Part shown: positions 1 through 7,028 of the stretch, in pieces
Numbering within the stretch: position 1 is the stretch's first letter
Layout: every line of letters starts with the position of its first letter
DNA from: an uncultured Prevotella sp.
GTDB taxonomy: Bacteria > Bacteroidota > Bacteroidia > Bacteroidales > Bacteroidaceae
Assembly (NCBI GenBank): GCA_946999025.1
Contig: CAMQBP010000072.1
Span: forward strand, 1-9,033
Reading direction: 5' to 3'
DNA length: 9,033 nt
Made by a program: the position numbers and the translations under genes
Notes under the pieces: generated by a model
Databases searched by the model: none
Told to the model about the DNA's origin: nothing
What the model saw: only the letters and a program-made list of their open reading frames with translations

Positions 1-758
1 TGGTGTTTGTCAACGAAGAGGTGACAACGCATCTGCTGATGCCAGAGAATATCAAACTTGTGGACATTTCAACAAATAAGATTGTGGGTAATCAGTGTAC
101 GGACAATATCGTGCGCATCAAACCATCGGGGAGAATGTACGACAATGAGCTGGTGGGTACGATTACCGTTATCGGGGAGCGACATATCGTACAGCTCAAC
201 GTGGTTTATACTGCCGGACCTGCCAAAGCCAACTCCATCTACCGCATCAAGGCTGGGGAGATGGGCAGGTACGAGAATCCCGACGTGACGATGCCGCGCA
301 AGGAAATGGCGGCATACGCCTGGGCCATCTTTGCCAGTAAGCCGCAGAAGGACATCCACTCAAATAAGCATGGCATCAAGGCAAGAGTGAACAACATCTA
401 CAGCATCGGGGATTATTTCTTCATCGACTACTCGCTCTACAATGCCACCAAAATAAAGTATGACATCAGTGAGGTACGCATCAAGCTCACGGACAAGAAG
501 GAGCTGAAGGCCACCAACTCGCAGACGATAGAGCTGACTCCAGTGTACAGCCTGAGCAGTGCCAAGAGTTTCAAGAAGGCATACCGCAACGTGCTGGTAC
601 TGGACAAACTCACTTTCCCTGAAGAGAAAGTGCTGAAGCTGGAGATTTCGGAGGAACAGATTTCGGGCCGTGTCATCACCCTCGACATCAACTACAAGGA
701 TATGCTGCACGCTGACGGGGTTAGCGAGCAGATGGTGTCGTACCTGCCAGTATTTTAA
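1..758 (+). CDS. traN: Conjugative transposon TraN protein (DUF4138), 5' partial
   Basis: This is the C-terminal 250 or so residues of a Bacteroides-type TraN, a structural component of the conjugative type IV secretion apparatus thought to act at the cell envelope. The frame is open to the window's left edge. The GTG at base 3 is an ordinary valine codon, so the true start and the expected signal peptide lie outside. The visible part has the two halves typical of the family. The first is a beta-rich N-terminal section (TTHLLMPENIKLVDIST, then a VRIKPSGR strand). The second is a C-terminal half containing IKARVNNIYSIGDYFFIDYS, YDISEVRIKLTDKK, TIELTPVYS and LTFPEEKVLKLEI, all characteristic of DUF4138. 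The coupling-protein gene follows after 18 bases, so the two are probably co-transcribed. In CTnDOT-like elements traN is normally followed by traO, so this order is unusual. The family call is firm; the precise molecular role is not. Confidence 0.9.
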   Translation, partial: VFVNEEVTTHLLMPENIKLVDISTNKIVGNQCTDNIVRIKPSGRMYDNELVGTITVIGERHIVQLNVVYTAGPAKANSIYRIKAGEMGRYENPDVTMPRKEMAAYAWAIFASKPQKDIHSNKHGIKARVNNIYSIGDYFFIDYSLYNATKIKYDISEVRIKLTDKKELKATNSQTIELTPVYSLSSAKSFKKAYRNVLVLDKLTFPEEKVLKLEISEEQISGRVITLDINYKDMLHADGVSEQMVSYLPVF

Positions 759-776
759 CCATCAAACTATCAAGTC

Positions 777-3110
777 ATGGCTGTAGAAGAGACAAGGGAA
801 CAGCAGCAGATGTATAACATCTTCAGGAGCTGCATCTATCTTTTCCTGATTGTGGAGCTGATTATGAATCTGCCCATCACGGCAGACAACCGCGTCACGG
901 GATTCATACTGGAACTCATCGCTCGTTTCAAGGTGTTCAATAATGTGGCATCGTGCAAACTTGTCGAACTTATCTGCATCGGTGTGACGTGTATCGGTAC
1001 ACGTCCACAGAAGGCGTTGAAGTTCAATGTCAACACAATGGTGCTTTACCCTATCGGCATCGGCATCACGTTCATTGCGCTCTGCATGATGTTCCATAAG
1101 GGTATCTGGGGCGGAGTCTCTTTTGGCTTCCCCACCAACCGTGTGCTCTATGCCATGACCTCCATCATCGGTACGATGCTCCTTCATCAGGGGCTGGACG
1201 GTATCTCCCGCTACTACAACTACAAATTGGGAGAGGACCGCTTCAACTTTGAGAATGAATCGTTTCAACAGTCGGAGGAACTGAATGAGAATCCGTATTC
1301 GGTCAATATCCCGATGATTTACTATTTCAAAGAACGTATGCACAAGGGCTGGATCAACATTATCAATCCCTTCCGGGGTACCATCGTGCTGGGTACACCC
1401 GGCTCCGGCAAGTCCTTCGGCATCATCGACCCATTTATCCGACAGCATGCGGCCAAGGGGTTTGCCATGATGGTATATGACTACAAGTTTCCTACATTGG
1501 GCAAGACGCTGTTCTATCAGTATTGTAAGAACAAGAAGCTCGGCAGGTTGCCAGAGAACTGTGGTTTCCATATCGTGAACTTTACCGATGTGGAATACTC
1601 CAACCGCATCAATCCTATCCAGCGAAAGTACATCCCTGACCTTGCGGCAGCTGCTGAAACGGCGGCGACATTACTTGAATCGCTCAACAAAGGGGGCGAC
1701 AAGAAGGGTGGCTCGGAGGCATTTTTTCAGAACTCGGCCATCAACTTCCTCTCTGCCATCATCTATTTCTTCGTCAACTTCCACCCGACGGGGTTCAAGG
1801 ACGGCAAGAAGCTCACTCGCTACATCAAGTACAAGGGCAAGAAACTGAAATTGATTACAAAGAACTGGCATGATTACCGGGCTGTAGATAAAGACGGTAA
1901 CACAATACTGGACTTTGTGGATGAGTTGAGCCACGATGTGTCAGTAGATGAAGATGGCATGTTCGTGGATTTGAACGACTTTACCTATACGAGCCGTAAC
2001 GGACAGAGGGTGCATATCACCTCGTCCTGGTATGAGGATGAGCAGGGGCAGGTGGTGGAGCCGGACACCATTACGGGTGAATACTCGGACATGCCGCATG
2101 TGCTGTCCTTCTTAGGCAAGCAGTACAGTGACGTATTCGACATCCTGATGCAGGACCAGAAGATTCTCTCGCTCATGGCTCCGTTCCAGTCGGCTTATAC
2201 TAACAAAGCGATGGACCAGCTCGAAGGTATGGTGGGTACGCTCCGTGTCAATGCAGCTCGCTTGGTTTCGCCGGAAGCCTATTGGATTTTCACGGGGGAT
2301 GACTTCGACCTGAAGATTTCAGACCCTGCCAGCCCCTCGTATCTTGTGATTGCCAACGATCCGGAGAAAGAGCAGATTGTGGGTGCGCTTAATGCACTGG
2401 TGTTAAACCGTCTCGTGACCCGTGTGAATAGCCGGGGGAATATTCCTGTGTCCATCATCGTGGACGAGCTGCCGACCTTGTACTTTCACAAGATTGACCG
2501 CCTGATCGGTACGGCGCGAAGCAATAAGGTGGCGGTGACACTGGGCTTTCAAGAACTGCCACAGCTGGAGGCGGACTATGGCAAGAACGGTATGCAGAAG
2601 ATTATCACCACTTGCGGTAATATCTTTATGGGTGCCGCCCGGAACAAGGAGACGCTGGAATGGGCACAGAACGATGTGTTCGGCAAGGCAAAGCAGACAT
2701 CAAAATCCATCACCATCAATGACCAGAAGGTTTCCACGTCTATCTCGGAGCGATTGGACTATCTGGTGCCAGCTGCCAAGATAGCGGACATGGCGACGGG
2801 CTGGCTCGCAGGTCAGTCGGCACGCGACTTCACACCGACAGACGGCAGTATGATGCAGGGCTTCGACATCGAAAAGTCGGAGGAGTTCAAGACCTCGAAG
2901 TATTTTTGTAAGACGCACTTTGACATGGCACAGATTAAACAGGAGGAGAGTTTGTATGCAGACCTGCCGAAAATCTATCAGTTTGCCTCTAACCGTGAGA
3001 AGGAAATCATGCTGGGACGTAATTTCAAACGTGTCAATGACGAGGTGGACGCGATGATTGCTGAGCTTCTGGGTAAGGACAGAAAAAAGAAACAGGAAAA
3101 TAAACAGTAG
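777..3110 (+). CDS. VirD4/TraG-family type IV coupling protein (Bacteroidetes MobC-like)
   Basis: Inner-membrane ATPase that would bring the relaxase-bound DNA to the conjugation channel. The 777-aa protein opens with a hydrophilic segment (EETREQQQMYNIF) and several hydrophobic helices at about residues 17-33, 60-75, 86-105 and 121-138. This matches the N-terminal membrane region of Bacteroidetes coupling proteins. Walker A is GTPGSGKS at residues 206-213, followed by the family's MVYDYKFPTLGK segment. Walker B is VSIIVDELPTLYF with D563 and E564, followed by GTARSNKVAVTLGFQELPQL, the conserved stretch seen in TraG/VirD4 proteins. Length is normal for the group and the frame is intact. The ATG at 777 is 18 bases after the traN stop, and the N-terminus fits the family. 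There is no Shine-Dalgarno sequence, as is usual in this phylum. Bacteroides annotations often call this protein MobC or TraG. I left the symbol blank because the position next to traN differs from the CTnDOT layout. Confidence 0.93.
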   Translation: MAVEETREQQQMYNIFRSCIYLFLIVELIMNLPITADNRVTGFILELIARFKVFNNVASCKLVELICIGVTCIGTRPQKALKFNVNTMVLYPIGIGITFIALCMMFHKGIWGGVSFGFPTNRVLYAMTSIIGTMLLHQGLDGISRYYNYKLGEDRFNFENESFQQSEELNENPYSVNIPMIYYFKERMHKGWINIINPFRGTIVLGTPGSGKSFGIIDPFIRQHAAKGFAMMVYDYKFPTLGKTLFYQYCKNKKLGRLPENCGFHIVNFTDVEYSNRINPIQRKYIPDLAAAAETAATLLESLNKGGDKKGGSEAFFQNSAINFLSAIIYFFVNFHPTGFKDGKKLTRYIKYKGKKLKLITKNWHDYRAVDKDGNTILDFVDELSHDVSVDEDGMFVDLNDFTYTSRNGQRVHITSSWYEDEQGQVVEPDTITGEYSDMPHVLSFLGKQYSDVFDILMQDQKILSLMAPFQSAYTNKAMDQLEGMVGTLRVNAARLVSPEAYWIFTGDDFDLKISDPASPSYLVIANDPEKEQIVGALNALVLNRLVTRVNSRGNIPVSIIVDELPTLYFHKIDRLIGTARSNKVAVTLGFQELPQLEADYGKNGMQKIITTCGNIFMGAARNKETLEWAQNDVFGKAKQTSKSITINDQKVSTSISERLDYLVPAAKIADMATGWLAGQSARDFTPTDGSMMQGFDIEKSEEFKTSKYFCKTHFDMAQIKQEESLYADLPKIYQFASNREKEIMLGRNFKRVNDEVDAMIAELLGKDRKKKQENKQ

Positions 3111-3114
3111 TAGT

Positions 3115-3780
3115 ATGGTGCTTTATCAGTGGAATGGATTGTCGGGTAGTGCCCTGAAGGTAATAGCGTTGGTATCCATGACCGTGGATCATATCGCTTA
3201 TTACCTGATGGAACATGGTACTTGGACGTATGACATGATGCGGACGGTGGGGAGAATGGCTTTCCCCATCTTCGCATTTCTGCTGGTGGAGGGGTATGTG
3301 CATACCCGTTCCGTGAGGAAGTATGCGCTGAATCTCTTGGCTTTTGCGCTCATATCTGAAGTTCCGTGGTGGCTGCTGAACCACGACAACACGCACAATG
3401 TGTTCTTCACCCTGCTGTTAGGGCTGGTAGCGATAGACTTGATAACCCGAATCGGCAACAAACCTTTACTATGGTGTGTCATCATGGCATCCATTTGTGC
3501 TAACGCCACATGGCTACATGTTGATTATGAGTATTCGGGCATCCTCTTGATATGCGCGTTCCATTTCTTTCAGCCAGACAAGGTGACGAAATGCCTTTTA
3601 GCCACTCTGTTCATGTATCAGTATGGTGTAGTCGGTTTGTGGTTGGGCTTGGCTGTTATACTGTGTTACAATGGACAGAGGGGATTTATCAAGGGACAGT
3701 ATGCGAAGTATTTATGCTACGCATACTATCCTTTGCACTTAATGTTATTATTCGCTCTTATCTGCTTCCTTGGGCACTAA
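3115..3780 (+). CDS. traX: TraX family membrane protein (putative acyltransferase)
   Basis: A 221-aa polytopic membrane protein of the TraX family. The F-plasmid TraX acetylates the N-terminus of pilin; relatives also occur outside F-like plasmids with unknown substrates. Family landmarks are visible: LKVIALVSMTVDH at residues 14-26 with the D25-H26 pair, RMAFPIFAFLLVEG at 47-60, NVFFTLLLG at 95-103, DYEYSG at 137-142 and YYPLHL at 204-209. About six to eight hydrophobic helices span most of the length. I chose the ATG at 3115 because it gives the family's N-terminus and starts 4 bases after the coupling-protein stop. A longer in-frame start at 3058 would add 19 charged residues lying inside the upstream gene, and I reject it. 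It is probably the last gene of the transfer operon. Its final 33 bases overlap the 3' end of the convergent KAP gene. No pilin gene is in view, so the substrate is unknown. Confidence 0.88.
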   Translation: MVLYQWNGLSGSALKVIALVSMTVDHIAYYLMEHGTWTYDMMRTVGRMAFPIFAFLLVEGYVHTRSVRKYALNLLAFALISEVPWWLLNHDNTHNVFFTLLLGLVAIDLITRIGNKPLLWCVIMASICANATWLHVDYEYSGILLICAFHFFQPDKVTKCLLATLFMYQYGVVGLWLGLAVILCYNGQRGFIKGQYAKYLCYAYYPLHLMLLFALICFLGH

Positions 3781-6700
3781 GAGTGACAGTTCTCCGTGAA
3801 TTTCTGAGTATTCGGACTTTGCTAACATACCCTTGATTATTGGTAAGCTTACTGAAATATCCTTTTTCAGAATATCAATATAGAACTGTTTGTTTTCAAT
3901 TATTATTGAAACAGAATCAGCTTTATCATAGTTCGGTTTTACAAAATGAGTTATCAAACCACTTGCTGTATTTGTATCCATATCTGCACCCAACATCGGT
4001 AACATTTTTCCGAAAAGGATAAATGCATCATGTCTACAATCTTGTATAAAGAAGAAACTATTGAGTTCCGTTCTCAAAAATTCGGGAAGTAGAGTTTTAT
4101 CAGATTCTGATATCAATAAGTGTAAGACATTACTTCCTTCAATGGTAGGACGAGCATTCTGCTTTATGTCATTTAAAGCATACGTTAGTTCTTTCGTTAA
4201 CACTTTCCTTGCATCTTCAGTGACATTTGCATCCAAGAATGTTTCAACAAACGTTTTCCAGTACTCGTCTATTCCATCATATGAAAGATTAAACAGAAAG
4301 CCTACTGGTTTGTCTATTAACGCCGAAATTCCTAACTCTACTAAACTTTGACTAAAATTACCCCAATTATCCTTATACACCTGCATCATATTCAGGGGTA
4401 GGTAATTTGTTAGATTGCTTTTGAACGATGCATTAGAACCTGATGTAGGATCTGTCCAGTCCAAAGTTTGACATTCATCTAATCGTTGGATAATATCAGT
4501 GTATTTTATACCTAACTGATCTTTTATCGTAGTAATATTCTGGGCTATATAATCATATGGAACGCTAGTACCTAAGTGATGCAAAAGCATGTATTCATTT
4601 AACAAACGATATGCACTTCCATTAGACCCTAAATGTCTAATTAAATTTGAGTATTCCATATAGTATTCAATACACTCGCTGAGGTAAAGCAATTTATCCT
4701 CACGGAAGTTAGATACATCTGCTCCGTTTGCTAAAGACATAGCTACCACATCCTCATAGCCAACCTTTCGACACGCATCTTCTGAAGATAAGCATGAGTT
4801 AATTACACTTTGATCGAATTTTGTCGCTACTTTTTCTCCAGGTTGCGTGAGTATTCTGCTAATATAAGAAGAAGCAAAAATTTCTGTCGTTATCTTTTTC
4901 TGCTGTATATTATTCTGTATGTTTTCAAAAAGATGTTCAAAAGAATAATACTTATCGCTTTTGAGGTACTTCATAGTTACAGCACTATCATTGTTTCCCT
5001 CTTGTGCCTGCTCTAAAAGCAATGTATTCAGTTCATCATTAGAGGTTCTTAATTTGTACTTCGGATAATTTTCCTTCGCACAAAGGACATAACTTTGGAA
5101 CTCTTTAGAAGATACATCCTTTGCTTTTAATAAAGTTTGTATATCTAATGTGGAATGAACATCTGAAAGCGTAGCTTCAAGTTCTGTCAAGGCTTGATAA
5201 TATTCCTTTCCTCTATTCTCATGTTGTTGAAGTTCATTACAAAGGTGAGCTGCAACACTTTCCAAACGTTTCTTACTACAGTGAAGAAGCAATTCATGAT
5301 GGGAAGAGTCGAAAGTTGGTTTGTCGAGTTGTGTCCTGCACATTATATTGGCGAGAAAATCCCATTTTTTCTTAATTGTCATCTTCTCTTCATCATTAAA
5401 ATTAACGCTATCGAGGCTTTTTAGACTTTGTATGGCTTCGTCAATGTGCTGTTTAATCATATTCTCATTAGAAAGAACCTTTTCTAGTATTGATACAAAA
5501 TTTGTATGATTAGATAATTCTAAAATAGAATCACCTTTTCCAATTTTCACCCTCAGAGTTCTTAACATTGGCAACTCTGCAGCTTTCTCTATATCATGTA
5601 TGCCATAAGCAAGCTGACATAACTTCGCCCTAATGTCTTCTGTCTCAGGATAAAGAGATGCAATACCTTCAAATATCTCATCACCAAGAAGGTTTTCTTC
5701 TAAGGATTTACCATTGTATAAAATTTTCTCTTTTTTCAAGATAAATAAGGCTATTATTTGCAATCTTATACCATCCTCATCAGGCCATTGTAATCTCATT
5801 GCAACTAATTCATTTACGAAAGATATTACAGTACGTGGATTGGCAATAGGGTGTATTTCCATAAATACAAGACAAATGTGCCTTTGATCCTTCTCACCTT
5901 TCCCAAACGCTTGCTCAAAATACGTATTAAATAGTTTCTCATAGTCGGTTACAACTGGCTGAGGAATGTTATATGTTATAGGAAACGTCTTGTCTATGAA
6001 TCGCTTCATACGATCCTTATTGGCACCCTCATTAGTCCCGCCAATAGATATAGCTTGGCACAGATGTTGATAGTCATAAGGGATTATTACCCAAATATTT
6101 TCATAATTTCCACCAGCAAAAAATGTATATATAGAAGACCACAACTGCATTACTTTTGTAGATGGTAATCGATCCATATTATCGAATACTACAATAAGCT
6201 TCTTTTTGGATAGTTTGGTTTTAGAAAAATAATCTGATAGCGAATCTAACCAATTCTTGAATTCATTAACTGATGGCTCCTCGCTACTTGAGAATTCTTC
6301 ATCTATTTTACTATCTTCTTTCTGAGATATCAATTTTAAGGCCCACTCCCAATTATTATCCCTATATCGACGATACAAAATCAATGCGGTGCCAATTAAA
6401 ATAGGGATTAAATTTATACATAGAGCTATCCATAAAGTTATAGTACAATCATTCATTAAACGTCCTGTAATGACGTTTAAAATACCATACAATGCAATTA
6501 AGAGAATGCCGCAAACGGAAGCAGAACTAAGACGTGGAATAGATTTCCTTATGGTCGTTGACTTATTTGAAAGTAATAGGCTTAGTTGATCTCTCCAATC
6601 CGCATAATTGTCTTTACCATTTCGCATTCGGATTGACACTTTACCTCTAAGCACATTATTGTCAATTAAGTCATTAGTAAGGGTTTCAAGGATAGAACGC

Positions 6701-6993
6701 CTTTGTAAATCCTCTTGATGCCCCCATGCATCATAAGTAAACGTATAATAACTGTTTTCTGACATTTCATTGTCTATCATTGACACGACATTAGACTTAC
6801 CTGAGCCCCATCCCCCTTCTATCCCAATTATACGTGGAATATTACCCCCTAACTTTTTATCGGGTTCAGAATCAATAGACTTGATATATTTACATATATT
6901 TGCCGCTAGTTGCTCCTGTGTATGCTCTTCAAAACAATCAATTCCTTTGGGGCTGTCAGAAATAAAATGGGGGTATATTTTTTCGTTTAACAT
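3748..6993 (-). CDS. KAP-family P-loop NTPase with membrane insert and long C-terminal region
   Basis: A 1081-aa protein of the KAP NTPase family, which includes F-plasmid PifA (phage T7 exclusion) and animal Kidins220. Residues are counted from the ATG. Walker A is GGWGSGKS at about 60-67, followed by TFTYDAWGHQED. Two hydrophobic helices follow at about 159-177 and 185-207. Walker B is LIVVFDNMDRL at about 266-276. Then comes a KAP-like RMKRFIDKTFPITYNIPQP segment at about 328-346. Two membrane helices between Walker A and Walker B are a family hallmark and suggest inner-membrane anchoring. The remaining roughly 700 residues are helical-looking with no motif I recognise. Start choice: the TTG at 7030-7032 would overlap the DUF2130 stop and add 13 residues. 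The ATG at 6993 has an A/T-rich leader and is preferred. The gene is conspicuously AT-rich compared with both neighbours, indicating separate acquisition. It follows the DUF2130 gene by 35 bases, so they are probably co-transcribed. A defence role is inference; the KAP assignment is confident. Confidence 0.88.
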   Translation of the reverse strand: MLNEKIYPHFISDSPKGIDCFEEHTQEQLAANICKYIKSIDSEPDKKLGGNIPRIIGIEGGWGSGKSNVVSMIDNEMSENSYYTFTYDAWGHQEDLQRRSILETLTNDLIDNNVLRGKVSIRMRNGKDNYADWRDQLSLLLSNKSTTIRKSIPRLSSASVCGILLIALYGILNVITGRLMNDCTITLWIALCINLIPILIGTALILYRRYRDNNWEWALKLISQKEDSKIDEEFSSSEEPSVNEFKNWLDSLSDYFSKTKLSKKKLIVVFDNMDRLPSTKVMQLWSSIYTFFAGGNYENIWVIIPYDYQHLCQAISIGGTNEGANKDRMKRFIDKTFPITYNIPQPVVTDYEKLFNTYFEQAFGKGEKDQRHICLVFMEIHPIANPRTVISFVNELVAMRLQWPDEDGIRLQIIALFILKKEKILYNGKSLEENLLGDEIFEGIASLYPETEDIRAKLCQLAYGIHDIEKAAELPMLRTLRVKIGKGDSILELSNHTNFVSILEKVLSNENMIKQHIDEAIQSLKSLDSVNFNDEEKMTIKKKWDFLANIMCRTQLDKPTFDSSHHELLLHCSKKRLESVAAHLCNELQQHENRGKEYYQALTELEATLSDVHSTLDIQTLLKAKDVSSKEFQSYVLCAKENYPKYKLRTSNDELNTLLLEQAQEGNNDSAVTMKYLKSDKYYSFEHLFENIQNNIQQKKITTEIFASSYISRILTQPGEKVATKFDQSVINSCLSSEDACRKVGYEDVVAMSLANGADVSNFREDKLLYLSECIEYYMEYSNLIRHLGSNGSAYRLLNEYMLLHHLGTSVPYDYIAQNITTIKDQLGIKYTDIIQRLDECQTLDWTDPTSGSNASFKSNLTNYLPLNMMQVYKDNWGNFSQSLVELGISALIDKPVGFLFNLSYDGIDEYWKTFVETFLDANVTEDARKVLTKELTYALNDIKQNARPTIEGSNVLHLLISESDKTLLPEFLRTELNSFFFIQDCRHDAFILFGKMLPMLGADMDTNTASGLITHFVKPNYDKADSVSIIIENKQFYIDILKKDISVSLPIIKGMLAKSEYSEIHGELSLLVPKEADKSE

Positions 6994-7028
6994 AGAAAAA
7001 TTTTTATGTGTTATCGATCTTTTATTTT

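Noticed and set aside
3..5. GTG at base 3 as the traN start
   Set aside because: It would remove the signal peptide and N-terminal strands expected for TraN; the frame continues to the window edge, so the gene is truncated by the window.
762..1571. 269-aa minus-strand open frame opposite the coupling-protein gene
   Set aside because: It is a compositional shadow of a clearly recognised gene; its His/Asp/Glu-rich translation resembles no family and has no promoter or start context.
3058..3114. Longer traX start adding 19 residues
   Set aside because: It lies entirely inside the coupling-protein gene, the added residues are charged and unlike the family N-terminus, and the ATG at 3115 is well placed.
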